DNA of 64,000 bases from Chrysogorgia sp. JL179-B06 (Eukaryota > Cnidaria > Anthozoa > Scleralcyonacea > Chrysogorgiidae), in NCBI GenBank assembly GCA_035772405.1, contig JAYKKM010000257.1, positions 422,001-486,000 of the forward strand, written 5' to 3'. The notes under the pieces were generated by a model. That model saw nothing but the letters and a program-made list of their open reading frames with translations, did not search any database and was not told the DNA's origin. Each line of letters starts with the position of its first letter. Within the stretch, counting starts at the first letter, position 1. A program made the position numbers and the translations under genes. Positions 35,141-46,301 of the stretch are shown piece by piece.

Positions 35141-35163
35141 CCCGCACCTTAGTGCATCAACGG

Positions 35164-35666
35164 CGCATTCGTCCACCAGCTTGATATTTATTTTCAGCAG
35201 ATGTTAATTCGTCATTCGCTTTCATTGTTTCCTCGATGAACTTTAAGTGTTACTTTTTCAAAAGCGGTTTGCTTCAACTACGTGGCGCATCTCGCAGATT
35301 CCCACCATTTCGTCGATACCGAGAAAGATATAAAATTTAAAGCCGATCTCGATGTTTGAATTCAAGGATGTCCGCGATTTTTGTTATCGGAACTGATGAA
35401 GACCAAAGCGAAACAATTCGTTCCCTGGCTTATTGCGATAATTTCTCCATTATTTAAGAAACGATGGAGTGAACCTTATGGTTTGACGCGGTTTTCTCAA
35501 ATGGCCAAAGGACGCCAAACTTCGGAAAAATCTACTCGTTCCGGAACGTGTCGTATAATTTCCGACGTGAGAACCGCGCTTGCTTATACGAAAGGTTAAA
35601 TCTAGGTTAGACCGAGGTGAGACCTAGGTGCCACCGAGGTTCAACCTAGGTTCGACCTAGGTTTTC
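35164..35666. other. Right part of Tc1-like element
   Basis: 35,200-35,250 on the minus strand has the KMKANDELT-type helix-turn-helix trace. 35,597-35,660 is a short (ACCTAGGT/CCGAGGT) repeat. The plus-strand frame 35,381-35,599 has no known motif. Confidence 0.45.
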
Positions 35667-35994
35667 GTTAGGTTACTTCTAGGCAGTACTGTAGGTGCGG
35701 GTGTTATGAGCGGATTTATAGTCCACTTATGTTTTTTTGAACATTTATAGTTGCTTTTCTTAGCACCTTATACGGTTTTTTGCTTTAACCTCGCGGTAGT
35801 TGAGAAATGAGATTGAACTTCAAAGTCAAAACTACTACTCAAGAGTAGTAAAAAAGTATAGTTTTGGATGTAATAGATCAAACACGAGAGAAAGAGTGTT
35901 TCATCCGTCAGAAAGTGAACCGTAAATTGATATAATGTCAGTTTCAGGCTGTGACGAAGTTTCAGGCCTTAACTCAAGACGTTAGACCTCCTAC

Positions 35995-36305
35995 CAGTGG
36001 CGTAACGCAACCTCTGGAGGCCCCCCGTCAATCGGCCACTCCTGGGCCCCCTCCTCCCTGGGCCACTAAAGAATAGGCTGTATTTCTGTTGACACAATCG
36101 CAATCTTCACTTACATATAGGCATATAGGCGGCAGGCTATCGCAGCATTGTTTACCGCAAACTTATAAGCAACTCAGCTAGAGGTAGGCCTATTGTGAGA
36201 ATATTTTGAAACGATCAAATTTTTTATGGTCATTTTGCCTGGGGCCCCCATGGCTCGGGGGCCCCCCGTCACTTGACACCCGGACACCCGCCCGTTACGC
36301 CACTG
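35995..36305. mobile_element. hAT-like MITE with exact 8-bp duplication
   Basis: Ends CAGTGGCGTAACGC and GTTACGCCACTG; flanked on both sides by CCTCCTAC (35,987-35,994; 36,306-36,313). Interior GC-rich (CTGGGCCCCCTCCTCCCTGG). It interrupts the GTTAGACCTCCTACAC repeat seen intact near 24,582. Confidence 0.85.
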
Positions 36306-36541
36306 CCTCCTACGCGCTATTTCAGTAGACCAACCCAAAGTATAATTCGATTTATATTTCTATGCTACCTACGCAGTTACAACAGTTTAATTTGAGTTCA
36401 ATGTTTTGCATTGAACCAATTTTGATTTGAATATAAATATCAAAGCTCAGCAAATAACTCGTAGGTACAATATTTTAATATAGCTAACGTTTCGTTGTAT
36501 ATATCACAAGAGCAGATTATGGCAAAATAACATAGTAAGTT

Positions 36542-36963
<422 letters not shown>

Positions 36964-36966
<3 letters not shown>

Positions 36967-37600
36967 AATAGCCTCTAACTGGACCGGTCGACCCAACCAA
37001 ATTAAGATCAGAAATTTAACCGCGACCCAATCATTTATGAATAAAGAAAATCTTTTACCCAACCCAAGAAGAAAAAACTTAGATAAGGTCCAATTTCCAC
37101 AAGTTTTAATACTGTAACATTCAGATTATTATCTCCCTATACTGAGCAGGAATCCAAGGAAAACAACGAGAGGAATACAATAACAAAAGCTAATGTGCAA
37201 TGATGACTAAGGAGAACTAGAGATGATGAACTCTTAATTTTTTATGTAGATAGTCATGAAAATTAAAATTTTGCTCCCAACCATTTAGGTCTTAGAATTT
37301 TCAGTTACCCAACCATTTTCTCTTCCGCCCCCACCTCAGCCATAAATAATGACTGGTCTCTTAAAAGGTCGCGGAGTATCACCGAAAAATATGTGTAGGA
37401 CGTATAACGTTTAATTTCGAGTGAAGGCCCTTCGTCAGACAGTGCAGAATATTTGTTTTTCTTCATCTCATATGTGTCGTATATTCAACGCCTATAAAGT
37501 TATTAACGTTGTACCTTCATATTCCCAATAAAATTACCCCTTCCGTCTTGTAAACCTATATCGTTGATCTTCGTATGTCATTTTTCATTCCTCCTTGTAA
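36964..37600. other. No gene recognised
   Basis: Contains a GTGAAGGCCCTTCGTCAGAC motif near 37,420 common to the repeats at 23.7 and 59.6 kb. Confidence 0.4.
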
Positions 37601-37979
37601 AACGAAAACATTGACGTCTTGAAAATAAAATGCCGCGTGGAATGCTTTAAAATTTGTCGTTGCTCGCCGCTTGGGGTTCTGGTCAGTCCTCATTGCCCCC
37701 GCGTTTGCCGAGCATGATTCAAATTACTGCAGTGTTGTGTGGGTGGTTACTGCCAAAGAGCGAGGAGGAGGGGTTTATTAACGTTTCAAACGTAGGCCCT
37801 TCGAAAACAGGAAAATGTGTGAGACGTTTCGCAAATCATTGAGGTAAAAAAAATTGGCAGTAGCAAGCTTACGTGGGATTTGAACTCACGTCCATCGGAT
37901 TATTTTGGGGTGTAGGAGTGCCAACTTGAGTGGGATTGGAACGCGAGCGTCCATCGGATTATTTTGGGGTGGGCGGTAG
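37601..37979. repeat. Repeat debris with tandem tRNA-like box-B motifs
   Basis: 37,872-37,922 and 37,928-37,978 are a direct duplication containing, on the minus strand, box-B-like GAGTTCAAATCC (second copy degraded). Upstream part resembles the 58.3-kb GCCCCCGCGTTTG repeat. Confidence 0.5.
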
Positions 37980-38796
37980 TCATTTCTACGTGGGGAAACT
38001 TCAGATCTCACATGAGGATACTCCTTTTCAACAAGGGCCAAACACTGATCTCCGCCTCTCTATATAACAATTAGATTATGAGGTAGAAATTTATTTGAGG
38101 GGATAGCTGACGAGGGAGACGCCCGAGTTAACTATCGCAATCAAAGATGGCGTGAATCAAAGATGGCGTGAATCAAAGATGGCGTCCGAAGGCCAACTGG
38201 GTTCATCATGTGATGATGAACATTGGTTTAAAACAATGAATATTACATGTTTACAATATATATATATATATAATAGTCCAGCCAGCCAGACGTACGTGTC
38301 TGTAGATTGAACTATATATATATATATATATATATCAATAACAATATATATATATGATCTGGTCGTTTTGATTAACAATTTTAAATCACTTATAAATAAC
38401 ACTGCAGCTTTATTCATTTATTTTTTCTTTTCTTTCGTGTTTGCATTGTATGAGGGTAGTTATAATTACTTGTTTGTTTTTTTTTGTTGTTTTTTTTGGT
38501 TTTTTTGCTTCTAATTCTAAGCCCTCTCGATGACCTTGTAGCTCTTAGGAAAAATGTAATGAATAAATACTGTTTAAATAAAAAAAAAGAATAAACCATG
38601 TAAAAACGCCGCCATTTTGAATATGATCGTGACGTCATGTGCTGGGAAGTGTTGTATTTTGTACTTTTGTGCTACTTATCGTGGGGCAATGTATTGCCAA
38701 GTTTATATTGTAATACTAATAAAATCGCTACTCATACCTTTGAATAAGCTTTATGTAAATATAATGACCATGTAAATATTGACACTTCTAAATAGC
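37980..38796. other. No gene; short (TA)n tracts
   Basis: (TA)n at 38,258-38,272, 38,314-38,333 and 38,346-38,354; AAAGATGGCGTGAATC triplication at 38,140-38,185. No coding. Confidence 0.5.
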
Positions 38797-39286
38797 CTTT
38801 AAAGTGCCCCTAACCTCAAATTTTTTTATTGTCTTATTTGGAAGAACTTTTAAAATGATAAAGTAACTTCTTTTGAAGATTTTCACTTCTTCGCTTTCTT
38901 TTTGAGATATATCAGTTTGTTTGATATGCAAATATCTTGAATTTCGTCACACGTGCATAATGAGTTATCAGAGAATGTTATATATCTTTGCGTTCGTGAA
39001 ATAAAAACACTAAAGTGTGAATAACACGTGTGTACGTTTCTCCCACAACACCAAACTTCTTGATTTTAAAGGATTTCGTTCGAGAATGAAAGAGATATAC
39101 ATATTTCTCCAATAAGTCATTATGAATGTGTGACGAAATTCCAGACATTTGCATATCAAACAAACTGATATATCTCAAAAAGAAAGCAAAGAAACGAAAA
39201 TCTTCAAAAGAAGTTACTTTATCATTTTAAAAATTCTTCCAAACAAGACAATAAAAAAATTTGAGGTTATGGGCACTTTAAATTTA
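38797..39286. mobile_element. Foldback element with ~150-bp inverted repeats
   Basis: Arms 38,797-38,950 and 39,130-39,286 are complementary (outer TTTAAAGTGCCC, then CCTCAAATTTTTTTATTGTC, then TATATCAGTTTGTTTGATAT). Single-stranded folding would give a long hairpin. No coding capacity. Confidence 0.85.
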
Positions 39287-39299
39287 CTATATATATTAA

Positions 39300-39690
39300 A
39301 ATATATAGGTCAGTGGAGTGCACACCAAGTAAAGAACAAGATAATTTATATATAACTGTGAATGTTTAAAACTGTTATGTGTAGGTTAGTGGTGCACACC
39401 AGTTACTTACTTTTTACTATACTCAGTATAGCATATAAATTATCTATTCTGTACTTGGTGTGCACTCCGCTGACCTACTGTATGAATAACTATGAAAGGT
39501 CTGTTTGAAACTGTTATATATATAGGTCAGTGGAGCGCACCCACTACTTACTTTGTACTATAGCTTATAAATTTTCTTTACTTAGTGTGCACTCCACTGA
39601 CCCATATATGATCGTTATATAACCATTACATGTAAGTGGTCGGTTGTATAACTGTTATATATGGGTCAGTGGAACACGCCCATCGTGGAA
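39300..39690. repeat. Cluster of alternating inverted GGTCAGTGGAGTGCAC repeats
   Basis: Forward copies near 39,309, 39,390, 39,527 and 39,665; reverse copies near 39,455 and 39,585. Intervening GTAAAGAA / TATAAATTAT also alternate, giving several stackable hairpins. Confidence 0.8.
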
Positions 39691-40042
39691 ATCAGCTTTT
39701 GTTGACGTTGTAAGCGTGTTTAAATAAAGTTATCTAATTACTAAAATAACGTTGGTAAAAAGCTTAGTTTCTTTCCATTTCCGCCAACACTGATCACTTT
39801 ACCCAGCACATGACGTCACTGACGAGCAACCCATGACGAGCAACCCATGAGCAACCGTGACGAGCAACCCATGCATTACGAGCATTTTTACAACCTCAAA
39901 CTACGATATTCCTGTTATTTAGGTCACAATCTTTGATCTAAAAAGTACTATTTTGTTGCCAATATCCTTTTTTGTATATTTTCAATAGAATTGTTACGTG
40001 CAGTGGTATTTATGAAAAGAGACGATGTTATTAATGGGTTTA
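39691..40042. other. LINE-type 3' end trace and short repeats; no gene
   Basis: 39,675-39,740 matches the 3' end of the 18.2-kb LINE fragment (CACGCCCATCGTGGAAAT...). GACGAGCAACCCATGA repeats at 39,817-39,872. 39,875-39,975 recurs at 42,938-43,040. Confidence 0.55.
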
Positions 40043-40259
40043 GTTAATTAGCGAGCTGTGAAGTTGCGAGTTGCGAGTTGCGAGCTGCAAGTCAGATGTC
40101 CGGGATGACTAATCTAACTTAATCAGGCTTTGAACTATAGCATATCCTCCTACCTACAGAATTACCAATACTCAGTAAGTGTGCAATGGCCTCGAATTAC
40201 CGATAATTGGTAATTGTAGGGTTAGAACCCAACCCCAACACAACACTAATCCTAACCCT

Positions 40260-40321
<62 letters not shown>

Positions 40322-40380
40322 ACCCCCCCCCCCCCCCCCGCCTAAAAAGCAATTCGCAACTTCACAGCTCGCAAATTACC
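40043..40380. mobile_element. MITE-like element with poly(C) interior
   Basis: Inverted ends: TTAGCGAGCTGTGAAGTTGC at about 40,048 and complement GCAACTTCACAGCTCGCAAA at about 40,355. Between them is a C tract (40,261-40,339, one A) preceded by CTAATCCTAACCCTA. Proline-rich frames across it are artefacts. Confidence 0.6.
40261..40339. repeat. Poly(C) tract, 79 nt
   Basis: Only one A (40,322) interrupts. Could form i-motif/G-quadruplex structures; length is prone to assembly error. Confidence 0.95.
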
Positions 40381-40417
40381 TATTCCCGTTATTAATAAAG
40401 TATTATTTTTTGTTTAG

Positions 40418-40909
40418 TTCAACTGGGTGTTCTTTGGAGCAATAATGATCGTACTGAATGTTCTGTACTTTGCCCAATGTCGACCGTTAATAGCGGGGAA
40501 ACGTCCCCGGATCAAGCGCGCGTCAGACTACGGATGCTTAGACATCTCGAAATCTAATATAACTCACGATGAGGGGAGAAAGCCGGAGTTGATAAAGAAC
40601 TACGTGTGCTATCCTGGTTGTATGCCAGTGAAACAAACGGTAAACGTGGTATACTCGAACGGTACTACAATATCGAAAGTGATCACTATGGCCTGTGTAA
40701 AACAGACAAGACTACCACGCATGGACTTCGAGATGAGCTTAAATCGAACGGAAACGAGAATTCCCAAAGTTCTCATCCACAAGTATTGCAAGATCGGACC
40801 CACGCTGTACGTGAATATAACGGTGGTTAATCAAGGCGAAGTAGAGTGGGAAGAGGTCGCTGCTGGGTGTAAATATGCCTATGGTTGCAGAGCAGTTAGA
40901 AAATAAACC
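40418..40909 (+). CDS. Secreted cysteine-rich glycoprotein (probable terminal exon), family unknown
   Basis: Behind an acceptor-like TTTTTGTTTAG (ends 40,417) the frame reads FNWVFFGAIMIVLNVLYFAQ, a hydrophobic segment that looks like a signal peptide, with an in-frame ATG at 40,445. Then comes a basic propeptide ending RPRIKR (furin-like site), and a ~130-residue mature region with seven cysteines (GCLD, VCYPGC, MAC, KYC, AAGCKYAYGC) and four N-glycosylation sequons (NIT, NGT, NRT, NIT). It stops at 40,907-40,909. This design suits a processed extracellular signalling or cystine-rich protein; resemblance to IL-17/cystine-knot cytokines is only in general layout. First exon not identified. 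Undisrupted length and biased composition make it the best host-gene candidate in the window. Confidence 0.6.
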
Positions 40910-41148
40910 TTGATAATTTGTACAGCAGTAAATACCCAAGTTACTGGAAAGGTGCTCGTGAGCTAAGAACTCGATGTAGTTAATCATAATTACATGTAGA
41001 TAGATCTTTATAAAATTGAATTGATATAATTGAATGTAGCTTTAGGTTTGTTAAAATTAACTGATTGAAAAAAAATGCAATTGCTGTGTAATTGTCGAGT
41101 TATGGGGTCACTTAGTCTCCCGGCAAAATTTGCCCAATGGGGAATAAG
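40910..41148. other. Presumed 3' flank of the secreted-protein gene
   Basis: No canonical AATAAA close to the stop; no coding seen. Confidence 0.35.
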
Positions 41149-41706
41149 GCTTAAAGTGCTACTAACGATCAAATTTTTACCTATCGATATTTTTACGTAT
41201 TTATAAAGCAGAGCTTCTAAATATTACTCGTCGAAACCGTTTTGCGATTCGACGATGGCAAGCATTATTTTTCTGACTCGGAATGTAGAGTTGTTATGTC
41301 CGCCATTAATCGTTCATGTTCCTGACCAGCGTAACGAAGTGACGTCAGATTCTCAACGCGAAGACTCCACATGGCTAATTCTTCAAGTGAACTAGTGATC
41401 AAGGTCGTTTCTTTCATCTACTTCTCGAAGAAAACAAGTAACCTCGACTGAAATTCAGGCGAAGCATTGAGAATCTGACGCGTCACAAACAATATTACCT
41501 TTTGAAATTGCGGGCTCAATTGGAACACGTTTTTAGTAATGGTGGCCTAAATAATAGTGATTTTCAGAGCTCAAAATACTTACTTCAAAATACCATTTTT
41601 TAGTTGTTTTTTTACATCGATGTCACTTTCGATCCAGAAATACTATTCTATGCTAAAGAAAATCTAAAAGACGGGAATGAATTTTCATCGTAGTGGCACT
41701 TTAAGA
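41149..41706. mobile_element. MITE-like element with CTTAAAGTGC ends
   Basis: Left CTTAAAGTGCTACTAACGAT and right complement of CTTAAAGTGCCACTACGATG. Interior includes inverted GAATCTGACG motifs. No coding. Confidence 0.6.
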
Positions 41707-41880
41707 CTTATATCAATTCTTCATGACAAAGTGTTTATGGATTCCCTTTTTAATTGAAAATTAAATTTTCACTGTGAACCAAGTCAACTATCATCGTGAA
41801 AAAAACATAATTTTAATATGACAACTTATAGGACATTGGCAACATAAATCACAATTTCAATTTTTTGACTTTCTGATTAA

Positions 41881-42539
41881 AGAGTGAGTGTCAGGGTAGT
41901 GCTTTGCGCGCTTGTGTTTTTGTTTTCATACGAATTGATTGCAGTGCATCGCATCGTTAGAACTATAATTTCCATGTGAACTCTAGATTTATCTGGAAAT
42001 GTTGAAATTGGAGTCCGATCCTGACTTCGGGGCGTTATGAAGTTAATGTTCAAGACGATTTGAACAGTTGCGGTTCGCTTGTTTGTGAACCACTGCGGGC
42101 CGCGCGCAACGCCGTTTCTGACGAACAAGCTGGCCCGGATGGCTTTAGTTCCTGAATCTTTGCAAATTCAAATGAACAAAACATCAGAAGAAACAAAATA
42201 TATTTATTTACTAGTCACTCATCAAACACTTCCATTCGCAAACTTATTCGCGCTGTTTCGGCAGCATAAACCGGCCTTCCACGTTTCGGAGGCGAAGCGC
42301 TCGTAGCAGCTTCTATGTATCGAAAAGATTACTATAGTATAAATGATCAATTTTACGAAAAATATCACAATAATTGATCACTCTGGTATATTTACTTCTT
42401 AGAAAATTTGAAAATGGATAATTTATAAGAAGGATTGATCAAATATCGACGGATTCGTTTGTGAACTGAAATAGGCGTCCCATAAAATGGCCGCCAAGAA
42501 GAAAACAAGCGCACAAAGCACTACCCTGACACTCACTCT
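41881..42539. mobile_element. Non-autonomous DNA transposon with TTAA target duplication
   Basis: ~40-bp ends AGAGTGAGTGTCAGGGTAGT (and complement) with TTAA at 41,877-41,880 and 42,540-42,543; 659 bp. TTAA points to piggyBac-like targeting, but the end sequence is not the usual CCYT form. Confidence 0.85.
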
Positions 42540-42543
42540 TTAA

Positions 42544-43040
42544 TAAACAGGCTTACGAAGGTAGTTCAAGTAAACAAAACTACTCTTGTACAAAACAACA
42601 GCATAATTTTGACCAAAGACAATCCTGTCATACGCCATCTTGTTGTAATACTTTGCCAAATTAACTTGGGAAGTTGGTGACGTCACACCAGGGGTAAACC
42701 TGATGTAACTACTCTGTGGGTAGCCGAGTTTCCGTGGAATGCTTTTTAAAATGGTGTGGTTCAATTGAAGAACGAAGACATTCACAAAACTCATGTTTCA
42801 AGCTTATAAGGACATGAGGAGGGATAGATAAAAAATTTCGCTTTACCCTGGTTGTGACGTCACACGCATATCGAAAATAAATCCAAGATGGCGGACAGTG
42901 ATTCAGATTAGCAACTTTGACAGTGCAATTAATACTCTTTACGAGCATTTTTACAACCTCAAACTACTATATTCCGGCTATTTAAGTTACGTACCTGTAA
43001 TTTGATCGAAAAGATACTTATTTTTTATCGCCAATGTCCT
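42544..43040. other. Unassigned; contains repeat shared with 39.9 kb
   Basis: 42,938-43,040 (ACGAGCATTTTTACAACCTC) matches 39,875-39,975. No gene recognised. Confidence 0.45.
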
Positions 43041-43044
43041 TTAA

Positions 43045-43364
43045 CTCTTTCCTGACCGGCACAGTCTAAATGGGTCGTAGAAGACCCGCAAAGTCGTCAA
43101 TCGAAAAACACGGCACACGGTAACGCACGATTAAAAATTGAAATTCGACAAGCGCCAGGCACATGAGATCCACTCAAACCACTCAAACAACTCTGCGATT
43201 GGTGGCATTTTGAGTTTTCAAGATACTACGCGGGCGTGCAAGATGGCCTTTTCTAGAAAAATGTAAATTTTTCAACCTGATTTATGATAATTAATGCTAA
43301 TTTATATTAACATGATGTGTTTTGTTCGGGAAATTTAAAAGCACAAGTAAAAGCCGGTTTATTG
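43045..43364 (-). mobile_element. piggyBac-like MITE, copy 3 (minus, cut by (TA)n)
   Basis: TTAA (43,041-43,044) then CTCTTTCCTGACCGGCAC; complementary to the 19.85-kb MITE until a (TA)n tract begins near 43,366. Confidence 0.6.
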
Positions 43365-43365
43365 G

Positions 43366-43913
<548 letters not shown>

Positions 43914-43927
43914 GTTTGAATACAGGA

Positions 43928-43970
43928 GTCGCAACTCTGAGTTTCACGCTACATGCGATCTTCAGGCAAC
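43928..43970 (-). ncRNA. Hammerhead ribozyme-like motif (subfamily 2, left arm)
   Basis: Minus-strand core CUGAAGA (43,959-43,965) and GAAA (43,942-43,945); stem I GUUGC/GCGAC, stem II CGC/GCG with a U-U closing mismatch, stem III ACU/AGU with triloop CAG. Confidence 0.65.
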
Positions 43971-44065
43971 TGACAGATCGGATTAAACTATAGTTATTAT
44001 ATACATGTCATGGGACACCAAATAATGACATGTATATAATAACTATAGTTTAATCCGATCTGTCA

Positions 44066-44108
44066 GTTGCCTGAAGATCGCATGAAGCGTGAAACTCAGA
44101 GTTGCGAC
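44066..44108 (+). ncRNA. Hammerhead ribozyme-like motif (subfamily 2, right arm)
   Basis: Core CUGAAGA (44,071-44,077) and GAAA (44,091-44,094). Stem I 44,066-44,070 with 44,104-44,108 (one G-U), stem III 44,094-44,102; cleavage expected after U44,103. Confidence 0.7.
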
Positions 44109-44133
44109 TCCTGTATTCAAACTAATTATATTT

Positions 44134-44159
44134 CGCTCTACCTGCAATGGTATTGAGCG
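44134..44159 (+). repeat. Conserved short hairpin box downstream of hammerhead
   Basis: CGCTCTACC...GGTATTGAGCG; also at 36,669, 36,850, 43,555 and (minus) 46,048-46,072; a diverged form is near 60,385-60,415. Confidence 0.75.
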
Positions 44160-44206
44160 CTCTCATATCCATAGTCATATTTGTAACTCATCTGCTGCTT
44201 ATATTT

Positions 44207-44783
<577 letters not shown>

Positions 44784-45017
44784 CTAATACCTGGTGGCCT
44801 TCGGTATAAAAATGTCCATACAAATGTCCCCAGCTATGTTCCTCTCTCCTTTCCCATTTCGATTTAGACTCCTTCTATTTCTATGGTTATTAAACCTCTT
44901 CCTAAACGAAGTAATAGTACTCCACTCATACATGTATTCACACCTCCGACACTTAATAGTATAAATCACACTTCTGGAATCACAATCAAAAGCATAATTT
45001 TTTATACTAAATGTCAT
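44784..45017 (-). pseudogene. Penelope-like GIY-YIG domain start, degraded
   Basis: Minus-strand frame with DCDSRSVIYTIKCRRCEYMY, then EWSTITSFRKRFNNHRNRRS and GERNIAGD. VIYxIxCxxC, followed by Y(V/I)GST and FRxRFNNH, is the GIY-YIG segment with CxxC found in Penelope-like elements; the YVGST signature is mutated to YEWST here. It is the N-terminal portion, complementary in content to the C-terminal fragments elsewhere in the window, but from a different lineage or copy. Confidence 0.65.
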
Positions 45018-45186
45018 ATTTTACCTTCAAATGTACATCTCAAACTCATTAATAATTCATGAGCCGAAAACGAAGGAAATCAGCACCGAGACGGTGGTTT
45101 GGATTCGGCGGAAGAAATTGCATAAATTAAGCAAACTTTCACCTCGATTTTCTCCTAAAATACTGATTTGTTTGAGATGTAATAGT

Positions 45187-45286
45187 GTTTCATCAGGATA
45201 TCCAAACACCTCGAAGTTTGTTAAAAAACCTCGGTTTTCAACAAGCGTCTCTGCATGCGTTTGCATGATATCCTGATGAAACACTC
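45187..45286. repeat. Short inverted element B
   Basis: GTGTTTCATCAGGATATC and complement GATATCCTGATGAAACAC bound ~65 bp containing AAACCTCGGTTTTCAACAA. Related copies at 15,660 and 52,345-52,442. Confidence 0.75.
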
Positions 45287-45742
45287 TTCCTCGTGTTTCA
45301 TAGATTACAATTCTCTCATCCACTCAACATACATATTTGGCAACGTGCCTTACCACATTTCCTCATTCCTTTATCCAAAACCACTTGCTGTACGCTCAAT
45401 TTAGACTTTACGAATATGTTCTTTAAATTCTTATAGCCTTTCGATAATAGTCCAAAGGTTTTTCCCTAAAATTTTCCATCATGTCATCCGAAGATTGCAA
45501 AATTGACTAAAGGGAGTGTATAATTAACCTTTCCTCCCCGACAAAGCTTGGATGAAAATTAACAATCAATTAAGGCGTACGTTCGATCTATAATTCCCTT
45601 TTTTACTTAATACCTTGACATAAAAGATTATCTCTTAATACCTTGACATAATAGATTTCCCTTTCGAAAACTGCAAACCAATAATACTTTTCACAAAACC
45701 TCTTGAGTCATCAGTTTTTTATTCGCGCGGCGCCTGTTTGTT
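45287..45742 (+). repeat. Dispersed family A, long copy
   Basis: Same block as 15,060-15,542 (minus) and 52,440-52,870; leads directly into the Penelope fragment. Confidence 0.8.
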
Positions 45743-46020
45743 ATGTTAAATCTGTTTTGATGGCTGCATTTTCAAACGAGTTCAGATCTTTTGTTTAGTA
45801 AAGTTTGCTTGTTCGCTTTCATGATGTAAAGTTTTTCCTCGGGCCACATATTAAAACGTTTTCCTCCACTTCTGTATGCGGCGGCACGCTTTGTCACTGA
45901 CCAATTGATCTTAAAAGTCCGGTTCTTATTTTTAAGATCCCATATGTGTTTAGAAAGTTCTGTTTCGTTCAAGTGTTTCCCGTGTCCGGAAAAGATTTTG
46001 TGTGGTTTCTGTACCGTTTG
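45743..46020 (-). pseudogene. Penelope-like element fragment, GIY-YIG C-terminal half
   Basis: Minus-strand frame [40 protein letters not shown] and MWPEEKLYIMKANKQTLLNK; the conserved CNLC is changed to FNMW. Family-A sequence follows, as in the 5.6-kb copy. Upstream on the same strand a decayed hammerhead pair lies at 46.1 kb. Confidence 0.8.
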
Positions 46021-46047
46021 TTAAATTGTTATAGTTGATAGACAACA

Positions 46048-46190
46048 GTGCTCAATACCAAGAGGTAGAGCGAAATATATAAACTTTACTCTTTAAAATG
46101 TCATGCACTACTCGGAGTCTCACGCTTATGTCGATCATCAGATTACCAGATGATCGTCATGAGCGTGAATGTCACGTGCGCCGTTGCAAC
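46048..46190. ncRNA. Decayed head-to-head hammerhead pair with hairpin box
   Basis: Minus motif: CUGAUGA (46,135-46,141) but GAGA replaces GAAA and stem I is lost. Plus motif: CAGAUGA (46,147-46,153) with GAAUG. The hairpin box (46,048-46,072, minus) keeps the same spacing as at 44.1 kb. Neither motif should cleave. Confidence 0.5.
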
Positions 46191-46301
46191 TGGCTGCCTT
46201 TTGAAACCGCTCCTGATTTTGTCGCTTTTACTCCTTAATTCGATCTAGTTCTTAGCAAATTTGTATTCAATTCATCGTTCTTAGTCATATTTTACCTCAC
46301 A

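Larger units (their letters stand above)
32316..35154. mobile_element. Nested hAT-like element, 8-bp target duplication CATCAACG
   Basis: Flanked by CATCAACG at 32,308-32,315 and 35,155-35,162. The ends (GAGTGAGGTGCGGTATTGCG left; complement of CACTAAGGTGCGGGATTGCA right) match those of the 7.69-kb element. Two array blocks of ATATCA-rich sequence (32,340-33,115 and, inverted, 34,560-35,140) surround a core with several GTAGAACGAGGCAACA copies. No transposase coding. Confidence 0.75.
30149..35691. mobile_element. Tc1-like DNA transposon remnant, interrupted by a nested element
   Basis: 25-bp terminal repeats start CAGTACTGCCTAGAA at both ends (30,149-30,173 and the complement 35,667-35,691), each flanked by TA. 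Subterminal GCGGTGAGGTTGCAGTGG-type (left) and CCGAGGT/ACCTAGGT-type (right) repeats follow. The interior holds a Tc1-type transposase fragment at 32.1-32.3 and 35.2 kb, which agrees with the TA target and CAGT ends. A 2.8-kb hAT-like element splits it; without it the element would be about 2.7 kb. Confidence 0.6.
43909..44127. repeat. Palindrome carrying two head-to-head hammerhead motifs
   Basis: Arms 43,909-44,009 and 44,028-44,127 are nearly perfect complements around a ~18-nt centre. Bounded on the left by (TA)n and on the right by a hairpin box (44,134-44,159) and (TA)n (44,207-44,318). Confidence 0.9.

Noticed and set aside
30147..35693. EnSpm/CACTA assignment from the CACTA-like ends of the array-rich elements
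   Set aside because: Target duplications are 8 bp, not 3 bp, for both elements, so hAT-like is preferred.
37405..37440. Hammerhead-like CTGACGAAGGGCCTTCACTCGA on the minus strand
   Set aside because: Core-like words are present but the segment between them does not form stem II with closing pairs; the related copies at 23.7, 59.6 and 61.5 kb also lack a proper GAAA.
40179..40445. Proline-rich ORFs
   Set aside because: They are translations of the poly(C) tract with no coding support on either side.
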